NCBI RefSeq assembly: GCF_039852015.1
Contig: NZ_CP156626.1
Coordinates: 1,956,249-2,020,248, forward strand
Direction: 5' to 3'
DNA length: 64,000 nt
Origin: Robbsia sp. KACC 23696
GTDB lineage: Bacteria > Pseudomonadota > Gammaproteobacteria > Burkholderiales > Burkholderiaceae
Shown one piece after another: positions 52,865 through 61,125 of this stretch (position 1 is its first letter; each line of letters begins with the position of its first letter). A program made the translations under genes and the position numbers. A model generated the notes under the pieces. The model ran no database searches. It saw nothing but the letters and a program-made list of their open reading frames with translations, and was not told the origin of the DNA.

Positions 52865-52913
52865 AAAATGCTCCACCCCTTCAATGTCATGCGCCGGCGA
52901 TCCGGCCGATGCC

Positions 52914-54266
52914 TCAGTCCAAGGGGATATCGACACGGCGCACATCGCCGATAATAAAAATATACGACAAGGCGCCCAGCAGTGCTGCCGCGCCCACATA
53001 CGTCAACGCGTAAAAGAACGAACCGGTCTTCGCCACGATCAGGCCAATCACCAGCGGCGTGATGATGCCGGCCAGGTTGGCGCAGAAATTGAAGATGCCG
53101 CCAGTCAGACCCATCAGCTTCTTCGGCGCGATGTCCGAGATCAGCGTCCAGCCCAGTCCCACCATGCCTTGCCCGAAGAAAGCGAACGACAGGATGGCGA
53201 TGACGACGGCGTCGTTGTTGACGAAATTGGCCGAGATGATCGTCGAGGCCGCCAGCAGGCCGAAGATGATCGGGGCCTTGCGTGCGATGCTTGCCGAGCC
53301 CGTGCGCTTCAGCAATGCATCGGAGATCCACCCGCCCAGCATCACGCCGATAGCGGCCGCCAGGAACGGCATCACAGCGAAGAAGCCGACTTTCAACCAA
53401 CCCATATGGCGCTCGGTGGCCAGATAGGTCGGGAACCAAGTCAGGAAGAACACCAGCGTCGTGTTACCGGCGAACTGGCCCAGGCAGGCACCGGCGATCT
53501 GCCGCTTGCCCAACAAGGCACGCACGCGGCCCCAGGAGAAGCCCATCGGCTGCTCGCTCTTCGATTCCAGGCCACCGCCTTCGGCGATGTAATCCAGCTC
53601 GGCACGGTTGACGGTCTTCGAGTCGCCCGGTTCGCGATAGATTACCCACCACACCAGCGCGAACAGGATGCCGATCGCGCCGACGACGATGAACAGCGCA
53701 CGCCAGCCCCACGTGCCCATCAACCAGAACAAGGCCGGTGCGAAACAGGCCAGACCCAGGTATTCACCCACCGTGTAGATCCCGGTGGCACGCGCGCGCT
53801 CCTGCTGCGGGAACCACGTCGCGACGACGCGGCTATTGGTCGGAAAGCACGGGGCTTCGCTGGCACCCAACAGAAAGCGCGCCAGCAGCAAGGACTTCAA
53901 GCCGAAGGCGAAGCCCTGCACTAGCGTGAAAGCCGACCAGAACGCGAGCGACAGCGCATACGTCAAGCGGCTACCGAAACGGTCGAGGAACAGGCCGCCG
54001 GGAATCTGGAAGAATGCATAGGTCCAGGAGAATGCCGAGAACACGAGGCCCATGATCGCCGCATCGATGCCCAGCTCTTTCGTCATCGTCGGTGCGGCAA
54101 TGCCGAGGACCGTGCGGTCCATGTAGTTGATCATCGTGGCAATCGCCAGCAAGGCGAGGACGACGAAGCGCACGCGCGTGCGTCGAACGGCACGCGTATC
54201 GGCCTGTGCATCGGTCCCTGGTTCCCCGCTTCCCCGTTGCGGGTTGTCACCGGTGAGGTGTCGCAT
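52914..54266 (-). CDS. MFS transporter, ACS type
   Basis: A 450-residue MFS carrier. FVVLALLAIATMINYMDRTVLGIAAPTMTKELGIDAA and GLVFSAFSWTYAFFQIPGGLFLDRFGSRLTYALSL are typical of the ACS group, close to glucarate/galactonate-like carriers. AGGAGAG lies 5 bp before the ATG at 54266; the longer frame to 54446 is not supported. It is upstream of the shikimate-dehydrogenase-like gene and likely cotranscribed. A palindrome about 190 bp upstream may be the control site. The substrate may be a hydroaromatic acid, which is inference. Confidence 0.9.
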   Translation of the reverse strand: MRHLTGDNPQRGSGEPGTDAQADTRAVRRTRVRFVVLALLAIATMINYMDRTVLGIAAPTMTKELGIDAAIMGLVFSAFSWTYAFFQIPGGLFLDRFGSRLTYALSLAFWSAFTLVQGFAFGLKSLLLARFLLGASEAPCFPTNSRVVATWFPQQERARATGIYTVGEYLGLACFAPALFWLMGTWGWRALFIVVGAIGILFALVWWVIYREPGDSKTVNRAELDYIAEGGGLESKSEQPMGFSWGRVRALLGKRQIAGACLGQFAGNTTLVFFLTWFPTYLATERHMGWLKVGFFAVMPFLAAAIGVMLGGWISDALLKRTGSASIARKAPIIFGLLAASTIISANFVNNDAVVIAILSFAFFGQGMVGLGWTLISDIAPKKLMGLTGGIFNFCANLAGIITPLVIGLIVAKTGSFFYALTYVGAAALLGALSYIFIIGDVRRVDIPLD

Positions 54267-54451
54267 TGCTCTCTCCTGAGGCCGTTCCCGGCGCTGAATC
54301 CGCCGAATTTTTCCGCGCGCCGTCTTTTTGATCGCGGCGCGGGCATCGGCTGTTTGCTGAACACGCAAGATCCCGGCTATTGAAATCGGGCCCTTTCGTG
54401 GGGACCAGGCGATGCGACATCCCGCCGCATTGCCTGCATGACGCAAAATGT

Positions 54452-54465
54452 ACGAACTAGTACGT
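54452..54465. promoter_or_regulatory. Near-perfect palindrome ACGAACTAGTACGT upstream of the MFS gene, candidate operator
   Basis: A 14-bp sequence symmetric about ACTAGT; all pairs match except one. It is followed by GTTAACG, adding a partial second symmetry. It lies about 190 bp upstream of the leftward MFS start. The layout resembles GntR-type operators, but no regulator gene is adjacent. Confidence 0.4.
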
Positions 54466-54649
54466 TAACGTGTCAACTGCCCCGGCAAGGCGGAAATAGC
54501 GCGTCACTGCGGTCAGCACGATTCGAGAGATGCAAAAAATTGCATCGAAATCAATTGCTTCCGATGCCTCTATCTTAAATTTTTGCAGGCATCGCTGTCA
54601 TGCAATAAGGCCCGGCCTGCGGGTAAACCTGATCCCTGAGAAGCAATAA

Positions 54650-54683
54650 AAAAGCCGAACCGTGGCTAAACGGCTCGGCTTTT
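54650..54683 (-). terminator. Rho-independent terminator after the cytochrome c gene
   Basis: Read leftward: AAAAGCCGAGCCGT, a 6-nt loop, then ACGGTTCGGCTTTTTTATT. The stem is nearly perfect with one mismatch and the T-run is on the leftward 3' side. It lies 57 bp after the cytochrome gene stop and may also act, more weakly, on transcripts from the other side. Confidence 0.85.
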
Positions 54684-54739
54684 ACCTGCCTTGTCATGGT
54701 CTGACGCCGACTCGTTTCGACAAGACGCGCGCGCGCGAA

Positions 54740-56278
54740 TCAGTACTTCGGCGTGCCTCGCTTGCGCCCCCGATTCACGCCGATCAGCACGCATAGCAGG
54801 ATCACCAGCAACACGATGGCGATGCCGATACCCAACCCCCAATGCGCCAGCGACAGCAGCGGCGACGGCGCGCCGCCCGAACGCAACACGGCAACATCGG
54901 CGGCACTGACGGGCTCGGCCGGGTGCCCGTAGTTCGCCATCAGATAGTTCGTCAGCGTCGCCACTTGCGTGTCCGACAGCTTATCCGCGAAGGCCGGCAT
55001 GTCCACCGGCAGCAGGCCCTTGCTGTCCTGCTCGGCCGCTTCGGCGGTCGTGATCAAACGGTCGGCCGCCGCGGCACTCGCCCCATTCGCCGTGGCCGCC
55101 TCCTTGCTGGGATGCGACACGCCTTGCAGGATCGCCATCACCAGATTGTCGGTCCTCGCATGCCCCAGCGCCGTGTTGTGGAACAACGATGGCAGGCCGC
55201 CATCGGCACTGCCCTGGCCATTGGCCTGGTGGCAGCTCGCGCAATTCGCGTCATACAGCTGCGCGCCGCTGGCCTTGTTGGCGTCGTCTGGCCAGGGCTG
55301 CAGGCGCACGGCGTCCGGCTGCTGCGTCGGCGCACCCCAGGCATACGGCGCCGACGTGTCGGCCGCGTCGTGCACGGCGGGCACCGATTGCAGATACACG
55401 GCCATCGCCCGCAGGTCCGCATCGCTCATGTGCTGGAAACTGTGTTCGATCGCTTCGGCCATCGGGCCGGCAGCCTGCGCCTTGCCCGCCGCCACACCGG
55501 TCTTCAGGTAGGAGACGATCTCGGCTTCGCTCCAGCCGCCGATGCCGCTGTGCGCATCGGAAGTGATGTTCGGCGCGTACCACGTGCCCACCGTCCCGCC
55601 TGCCAGCGCCAGCTTGTCGTTTTCCGCCATCAATGCATTCCGCGGCGTATGGCAGGTGCTGCAATGCGCGAGGCCTTCCACCAGATAGGCGCCACGATTC
55701 CATTCGGCGCTCTTCGCGCTATCCGGCTGGAAGCGATGCCCGTCGAGGAAGAGCAGATTCCACGCGGCCATCGACAGTCGAATGTTGAACGGGAACGGCA
55801 AGGCCGTCGGCGGCGCGGCATGATCGGCGGCCGGCACCCCCTTCATGAAGTAGGTGTAGAGCGCGTGGACGTCCTCGTCGCTGACTTTCGCATACGAGGT
55901 GTAGGGCATGGCCGGATACAACTGCGCGCCGTCGGCACGCTTGCCTTCACGCAAGGCCGCGGCAAACTGCGCCTCGGTGTAGCGACCGATGCCATCCTGC
56001 TGCGACGGCGTGATATTCGTCGAATAGATCGTGCCGAGCGGCGTCGCGATCGGCAATCCGCCGGCGAACGGCGTACCGCCCTTCGCGGTGTGGCAGGCGA
56101 TGCAGTCGCCGGCCTGCGCGAGATAGCTGCCGCGCGCGATCAGCGCGGACTCGCTTTCCGGCGCCGCCGGCGTTTGCGCAAAGGCCATGCTTGCGGGGAG
56201 CAGGCAGGTGGCGGCCAGCAGCAGCGGCGCGCGCGGCACCAGGCGACGCAAAGGGGCCATCAGGAAGCGCATCATCAT
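54740..56278 (-). CDS. Triheme cytochrome c subunit of an FAD-dependent sugar/polyol dehydrogenase
   Basis: A 512-residue exported cytochrome c with three heme sites: CIACH (residues 59-63), CSTCH and CASCH. A signal peptide (LLLAATCLLPASMAFAQ) precedes, and a C-terminal membrane helix (HWGLGIGIAIVLLVILLCVLIG) anchors it. This matches the electron-transfer subunit of gluconate 2-dehydrogenase and FAD-dependent sorbitol/glucose dehydrogenases, passing electrons from the GMC subunit to quinone or terminal oxidase. The ATG at 56278 overlaps the flavoprotein stop (ATGA), showing one operon. A terminator lies 57 bp after the stop codon. Confidence 0.94.
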   Translation of the reverse strand: MMMRFLMAPLRRLVPRAPLLLAATCLLPASMAFAQTPAAPESESALIARGSYLAQAGDCIACHTAKGGTPFAGGLPIATPLGTIYSTNITPSQQDGIGRYTEAQFAAALREGKRADGAQLYPAMPYTSYAKVSDEDVHALYTYFMKGVPAADHAAPPTALPFPFNIRLSMAAWNLLFLDGHRFQPDSAKSAEWNRGAYLVEGLAHCSTCHTPRNALMAENDKLALAGGTVGTWYAPNITSDAHSGIGGWSEAEIVSYLKTGVAAGKAQAAGPMAEAIEHSFQHMSDADLRAMAVYLQSVPAVHDAADTSAPYAWGAPTQQPDAVRLQPWPDDANKASGAQLYDANCASCHQANGQGSADGGLPSLFHNTALGHARTDNLVMAILQGVSHPSKEAATANGASAAAADRLITTAEAAEQDSKGLLPVDMPAFADKLSDTQVATLTNYLMANYGHPAEPVSAADVAVLRSGGAPSPLLSLAHWGLGIGIAIVLLVILLCVLIGVNRGRKRGTPKY

Positions 56279-57909
56279 GCCCCCTTCAGGATGTGATCGA
56301 CGGTGCGCAGCGCCAGCGCGGCGCCCGTCAGTGTCGAGTTGACCGTCGCCGCCGTCGGCATGACGCCGGTGCTCGCCAGGAACAGATTCTCGTGATCGTG
56401 CGTGCGCCCGAACGCATCGCACACCGAGTCGCTCGGGTCATGGCCCATCGATAAAGTGCCGGTGATATGTTGGTTATTGCTGTAGACGCCGTCCGGCGAC
56501 TTGCGCAGATTGGTGCCGCCCATCAGCGCCGCGATCTTCAGATAGAAGTCCATCGACGCCTGCATGCCTTTCTCGACGTAGTCGCTCATCCGATACTCGA
56601 CGGCCGGCCGCGGCAGACCCATCGCATCCTTCTGGTCACTGAGGAAGATACGGTTGCGAGGATCCGGCAGGATTTCCAGCACGTTCTTCAAGCTGGTCTG
56701 GCGTGCCGCACGATGGCGGATCTGCTTTGCCAATTCGGGACCATAGACGCCTTGGTCGATCAGGTTCTGCGTCACCGACAGCACTTGCGAGGAATTGCTG
56801 ATATCCACGCGGAACGCCGCGTGTTCGCCGCGGAAGTCGCCGTCGCGCATCATCTGGATCGATGACGGGCTCATCGGCCCGCGCCCGGCCCAGACCTCGT
56901 CCTCCGCCTCGAAGGTCAGCGAATTGCTCGGGTGATCCATCAAGTTGCGCCCGACCGTACCCGAGCTGTTGGCCAAGCCGTCCTTGAACTTGTCGCTGGC
57001 CGACATCAGCAGCAGGCGCGGACTTTCGATGCCATTCGCGGCGACGATAAACGTCTTGCCGGTCACGCGATGCGAGACCTTGTTGCGATCGTAGTAATGC
57101 ACGGCGACGATCTTGCCGCGGGCATCGTGTTCGATCCGATAAACGACTGCGTTCTCGACCAGACGCGCACCGGCCGCCTCTGCCGCATCGGCGGCCAGGC
57201 CACCGTGATATTGCGCATCGATCGGACAGATCGGCATGCAGTTGTTATTGCCGCAACAGGCCGGACGACCGTCATAGCTCCGGCTGTTGCGCGCGGTGGT
57301 ATTGGTCACCACCGGAATGCCGGCCGGTGCCAACCGTTCGCGAAAGCGCTGCTCCAGATAGGATTCGGTTACCGGCTGCATCGGAAACGGCTTGCTGCGC
57401 GGCGAACCGTTATCCACCGGACCGGAGACGCCCATCTTGACTTCGGCTTCGTAATAAAACGGTTCGAGCGCCGCATAATCGATCGGCCAGTCGCGACCGA
57501 TACCATAGAGCGACTTGATCTTCATATCGTTCGGCAACACGCGCCACGCTTGCGCCGCCCAGTGCCAGGTCGTGCCGCCGACGATACGAATATATTCGGG
57601 CTCGTACGGATAGGGCCCTTTTTGCACGATGTAGTTGTTCTTCTCCGGCTTATACAACGGATGCGGCGACCACTCGGAGAAGGGATAAGGCGACATGAAG
57701 TCGTTCTTGCGCGGCGAATTGCGGAAGTTCGCGACGATATGCGCGCGGTCGATACGCGGTCCCGATTCGAGGATCAGCACCGACGCGCCCGCCTGGGCGA
57801 ACTTATGCGCCGACAGCGAGCCGATAATGCCCGAGCCGATGACGACGACATCGGCATTCGTTGGCACCGGACCGCGGGGGCCGGCAGTATCGTTTGATGA
57901 GCTTGACAT
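56275..57909 (-). CDS. GMC-family flavoprotein subunit, FAD-dependent glucose/sorbitol/gluconate dehydrogenase type
   Basis: A 544-residue GMC oxidoreductase. The FAD-binding VVVIGSGIIGS near residue 21 starts the fold. CCGNNNCMPIC at 218-228 gives C-x5-C-x3-C (218, 224, 228), the spacing of the 3Fe-4S ligands of Burkholderia cepacia FAD-dependent glucose dehydrogenase. The C-terminus has TGTLSMGHDPSDSVCDAFG and VSTLTGAALALRT-like VNSTLTGAALALRT with the catalytic histidine and asparagine region. The ATG at 57909 starts at the MSSSSND N-terminus; the longer frame is rejected. The small subunit gene is upstream (160 bp) and the cytochrome gene overlaps its end. Confidence 0.92.
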   Translation of the reverse strand: MSSSSNDTAGPRGPVPTNADVVVIGSGIIGSLSAHKFAQAGASVLILESGPRIDRAHIVANFRNSPRKNDFMSPYPFSEWSPHPLYKPEKNNYIVQKGPYPYEPEYIRIVGGTTWHWAAQAWRVLPNDMKIKSLYGIGRDWPIDYAALEPFYYEAEVKMGVSGPVDNGSPRSKPFPMQPVTESYLEQRFRERLAPAGIPVVTNTTARNSRSYDGRPACCGNNNCMPICPIDAQYHGGLAADAAEAAGARLVENAVVYRIEHDARGKIVAVHYYDRNKVSHRVTGKTFIVAANGIESPRLLLMSASDKFKDGLANSSGTVGRNLMDHPSNSLTFEAEDEVWAGRGPMSPSSIQMMRDGDFRGEHAAFRVDISNSSQVLSVTQNLIDQGVYGPELAKQIRHRAARQTSLKNVLEILPDPRNRIFLSDQKDAMGLPRPAVEYRMSDYVEKGMQASMDFYLKIAALMGGTNLRKSPDGVYSNNQHITGTLSMGHDPSDSVCDAFGRTHDHENLFLASTGVMPTAATVNSTLTGAALALRTVDHILKGA

Positions 57910-58068
57910 GGTCTGTGTGGACAGGCAGGGAGCGCGCGGACGGCCGGCCCTGCTTATTGTTCGATTTCGGTACGTTGGTGATGCGGATAGAGGCCACCGG
58001 GCCCTGCGGCGGACGGTGCGCGATGCGTTGCAACGCAAGGCGGAACCGACGCGCGGCGGGATCCTCGG

Positions 58069-58743
58069 TTAGACCATCGGCGGCAAGGTGAGCGTCGACG
58101 GATCGACGCGCCAGGTGCCGTAGCTGCCATACGCGTAGCTCGGCGGGCGCAAACGATCCGCCGTCACCCGATACATCAGGCTGCTGACATAGGTCAGCGC
58201 CCGCGCCTTCGTGCCGCTGCCGACCACGCCGATGAACCAGGCACCCAGGATCCGGCGCGGCAGCGCGGCGAACGGCGCCTTTGCCGCATCCAGCGCGGCC
58301 TGCCACTGCAGCGGATCCGCGGGCTGGCCCTTGAGGAAGGTGTCGAGCGCCACGCAGGCGTCGCCGAATCCGGCGTCCTGCTGTTGCAGCGCCGCCAGCA
58401 ACACCTCGGCTTGCGTGGCATCCAGCGGAATGTCGCCGCTGAGGGCATGGGAGACGCGCAAAAACGCCGCCCGTGCTTCCGCGCTGATGACGGCAGCGGG
58501 CGCCGTGGACGCGGCGGGAACGCCATCGGCGGCCCAGGCCTTGTGCTGCCACAGTCCGCCGAGCAGCATCGGCAGCCAGGGCGCCGTGCCCAATGCCAAT
58601 GCCCCACCAATAAAAAAGCGGCGGGCGGTATCGATGGGCGGGGAATGACGGGCGGTCGAGACATCGGCCGCGTGCGCGACGGCGCGTGAGGCGGCGGCGT
58701 CCGGTGCTGGCGCCTGCGTCGTCCTGGGTAAACCTGATTGCAT
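58069..58743 (-). CDS. Small (gamma) subunit of the FAD-dependent dehydrogenase, Tat-exported
   Basis: A 224-residue protein with a twin-arginine signal (DTARRFFIGGALALGTAPW). The mature part (FLRVSHALSGDIPLDATQAEVLLAALQQ and RILGAWFIGVVGSGTKARALTYVSSLMY, ending TWRVDPSTLTLPPMV) is that of the sorbitol/glucose dehydrogenase small subunit, which acts as the chaperone and carries the flavoprotein through the Tat pore. The order small, flavoprotein, cytochrome is standard for the family. It is divergent from a LysR gene at 59099. The GGGG run 9 bp before the ATG serves as ribosome site. Confidence 0.9.
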   Translation of the reverse strand: MQSGLPRTTQAPAPDAAASRAVAHAADVSTARHSPPIDTARRFFIGGALALGTAPWLPMLLGGLWQHKAWAADGVPAASTAPAAVISAEARAAFLRVSHALSGDIPLDATQAEVLLAALQQQDAGFGDACVALDTFLKGQPADPLQWQAALDAAKAPFAALPRRILGAWFIGVVGSGTKARALTYVSSLMYRVTADRLRPPSYAYGSYGTWRVDPSTLTLPPMV

Positions 58744-58963
58744 TTTTGGGACCCCTTGTTCTTATGCTTCTTACGAAACGGGCCAATTATGGCTAGGGCA
58801 AGCTTTCAGGGTCCAATGCGATTTCTGTCGCCGACGATTCACAAAATGAATGAAGGACCGGTCGCGCCCTCGATGTACTGCTGCGACCGATAGACACAGC
58901 GCGCGCGGACGGGTCGCGCGAACCCGCGAAAGAGCGGACTTTTTGCGCACGCGGTAATATGTC

Positions 58964-58982
58964 GAACCGGCAAAACCGGTTC
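58964..58982. promoter_or_regulatory. Inverted repeat GAACCGG-CAAAA-CCGGTTC, candidate operator
   Basis: Perfect 7-bp arms with a 5-nt centre, in the 355-bp region between the divergent dehydrogenase small subunit (start 58743) and LysR gene (start 59099). It lies 116 bp before the LysR start. A regulator site is plausible, but the length and spacing are not diagnostic for one family. Nothing else coding is seen in this region. Confidence 0.4.
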
Positions 58983-59098
58983 CAATGTGGTACAGCGCAC
59001 GCCGCGCCGCAGTGGATCGAGGGGGAGGCTCCGTATCGAACGCAAGCGATCCCTGCCCGGCGCCTACCCGCTGCCGAACGATCTCGAATGGCCCAGCC

Positions 59099-60157
59099 AT
59101 GTCGCCGAATATCAAGCATCTGAAAGCCTTTCTCCACGTCGCGCAAAGCGGTGGATTCATCCTGGGCGCGATTCGCGCCAACATGTCCCAGCCCACATTG
59201 AGCCGGACCATCCGGATGCTCGAAGACGAGTTGGGCACCCGCCTGTTCGACCGCGACGCGCGCGGCACGGTGCTGACGCCCGCGGGACGCGAGCTGGTCA
59301 ATGTGGCGCGACGTCTGATCGAACGCAATCAGGTGGAATGGACGCACTTCCAGCGCTTTTTAAATGGCGAACAGGGCCGCATCGGCATCGCCACGCTGCC
59401 GTCGCTGTCCAGCGCCTTGCTGCCAGGGGCGATCACCAGCGTGGCGACAGCGCATCCCGACTTGCAGTTCGGCATCGACGAGGCCGCCGCAGAAGAGGTG
59501 GAGTCGAGCGTCCTGAAAGGGACTGTCGATATCGGCTTGACGGTGAAGCCGGCCGACGAAGCGTTGTTCGAGTGGGAGCCGCTGCTGACCGACCGATTCG
59601 GCCTGGTGATGCGCACCGACGATCCGCTAGCGCACGCGGCGGCCTGCGAATGGCAGACGCTTGGCGAACGTGCCTTCGCCTCGCACGTTTCGGGCACCAG
59701 TCATTGCCGCTATCAGACTTCGGCGCTTTGGACCGCCGGCATCCAGGCGGAACCGGCGATACGCTGCCGTGAAATCGCGACATTGGCAGCCTTCGTCGAA
59801 AGCGGCTTCGCGCTGGGCTTGCTGCCGCAGCTCTGCATGCCGCTGATCCATCAAACCACCCTCACCTGGCGCCCGCTGATCGCGCCCGTCGCGAGTCGGC
59901 AACTGGGCGTCCTGTTCCGTCGTACCGAAGCCGGTAATGGGCCCGCGCAACGGGCACCGGCGGTGGACGCCTTGCTGGTCGCCCTGCGCAAAACCGCGGC
60001 GATCACGGCGCTCCCGGGTTTCGATCCGGCAGGCCTGAAGATCGAGGCGGAAATGGCGACAAACACGGCGCTGGCAGAGTCCGCCGACCTTCCCGCGTCT
60101 CGCTTGGCCGCGGCATGCTTTGTGCTAGGAAATACCCCTGTATCCACACCCCGCTAG
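59099..60157 (+). CDS. LysR family transcriptional regulator
   Basis: A 352-residue LysR regulator, about 50 longer than usual because of an extra C-terminal tail. It starts NIKHLKAFLHVAQSGGFILGAIRANMSQPTLSRTIRMLEDELGTRLF with AGRELVNVARR next, then the effector domain (IGIATLPSLSSALLPGAITSVATAHP). The ATG at 59099 is placed by homology; upstream frame is non-coding. It lies between the divergent dehydrogenase operon and the aldo/keto reductase gene 51 bp downstream and is a good candidate to control both. Confidence 0.9.
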   Translation: MSPNIKHLKAFLHVAQSGGFILGAIRANMSQPTLSRTIRMLEDELGTRLFDRDARGTVLTPAGRELVNVARRLIERNQVEWTHFQRFLNGEQGRIGIATLPSLSSALLPGAITSVATAHPDLQFGIDEAAAEEVESSVLKGTVDIGLTVKPADEALFEWEPLLTDRFGLVMRTDDPLAHAAACEWQTLGERAFASHVSGTSHCRYQTSALWTAGIQAEPAIRCREIATLAAFVESGFALGLLPQLCMPLIHQTTLTWRPLIAPVASRQLGVLFRRTEAGNGPAQRAPAVDALLVALRKTAAITALPGFDPAGLKIEAEMATNTALAESADLPASRLAAACFVLGNTPVSTPR

Positions 60158-60208
60158 TGCCGGTCCGCGAGACCGGCGCTAGCCGTTTGTCGAAAAGGAG
60201 CGTTTTCC

Positions 60209-61042
60209 ATGTCGCAATCCCCCATCCTCACGTTGAACGATGGTATCCAGATTCCGCAAGTCGGCCTGGGCGTCTGGCAACTCGACGATGCGCAGACCGA
60301 GGCTGCCTGCCTGGCCGCCTTTGACGCCGGCTATCGGCATATCGATACGGCGAAGATGTACAACAACGAAGAAGCGGTCGGCCGCGCGCTGAAGCGTACA
60401 TCGGTGCCGCGCGACGAGATCTTCATCACGACCAAGCTGGCCAATGCGGATCAGGGTTACGATTCGACCTTGAAGGCGTTCGACGCCAGCATGAAGCGAC
60501 TCGGTCTGGAAAAGCTGGATCTCTATCTAATCCATTGGGCCGCACCGAAGCAGCTGAAGTACAAAGACACGTGGCGCGCTTTCGTGCGGCTGAAGGAAGA
60601 AGGCCGCGTCCGCTCGATCGGCGTTTGCAATTTCAACCAGTCGCATCTGGACGACATCATCGCGGATAGCGGCGTTGCACCGTCGGTGAATCAGATCGAG
60701 ATTCATCCGGACTTCAACCAGCAAACGCTGCTGGAATTCTGTCAGTCGCGCAAGATCCGTACGGAAGCGTGGAGCCCGCTGGGCCAGGGTGGCGAATTGC
60801 TGAAGGCGCCGCTCTTCAAGCAATTGGCGCAGAAGCATGGCAAGGAACCGGTGCAGGTGATCCTTCGCTGGCATATCCAGGCAGGCCACGTCGTGATCCC
60901 GCGCTCGAAGAACCCCGAGCGCATCAAATCGAACTTCGATATCTTCGATTTCACGCTCGACGATGCCGATATGAAAGCGATCGCATCGATGCCGCAAACA
61001 GGCCGACTCGGCCCGGATCCGGAAACGTTCGGCAATCCGTAA
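60209..61042 (+). CDS. Aldo/keto reductase, 2,5-diketogluconate-reductase-like
   Basis: A 277-residue NADPH-dependent aldo/keto reductase. It starts TLNDGIQIPQVGLGVWQL and has the catalytic tetrad Asp46, Tyr51, Lys76 and His109 in the contexts GYRHIDTAKMYNNEE, ITTKLAN and LIHWAAP. NADPH-site IPRSKNPERIKSN is near the C-terminus. Length and motifs match the 2,5-diketo-D-gluconate reductases (DkgA/YqhE) and related ketoaldehyde reductases. GGAG is 10 bp before the ATG. Sitting by an FAD-dependent sugar dehydrogenase operon, it may reduce ketoaldonates made in the periplasm. Confidence 0.92.
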   Translation: MSQSPILTLNDGIQIPQVGLGVWQLDDAQTEAACLAAFDAGYRHIDTAKMYNNEEAVGRALKRTSVPRDEIFITTKLANADQGYDSTLKAFDASMKRLGLEKLDLYLIHWAAPKQLKYKDTWRAFVRLKEEGRVRSIGVCNFNQSHLDDIIADSGVAPSVNQIEIHPDFNQQTLLEFCQSRKIRTEAWSPLGQGGELLKAPLFKQLAQKHGKEPVQVILRWHIQAGHVVIPRSKNPERIKSNFDIFDFTLDDADMKAIASMPQTGRLGPDPETFGNP

Positions 61043-61051
61043 GTGCGCGGC

Positions 61052-61087
61052 GCGTGAGCGGGTAGATCACTTTCTTCCCGCTCGCGC
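61052..61087. terminator. Hairpin between convergent genes, possible terminator
   Basis: Arms GCGTGAGCGGG and CCCGCTCGCGC (one wobble pair) with a 14-nt loop, between the reductase stop (61042) and the acyltransferase stop (61126). There is no T-run, so efficiency is uncertain. Confidence 0.4.
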
Positions 61088-61125
61088 TAAACGGACTCCA
61101 AACGTCTATCTATCCCCTTCCCCGA

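Noticed and set aside
54842-56296. Long rightward frame opposite the cytochrome c gene
   Set aside because: It is antisense to three intact CXXCH sites and has no recognisable domain.
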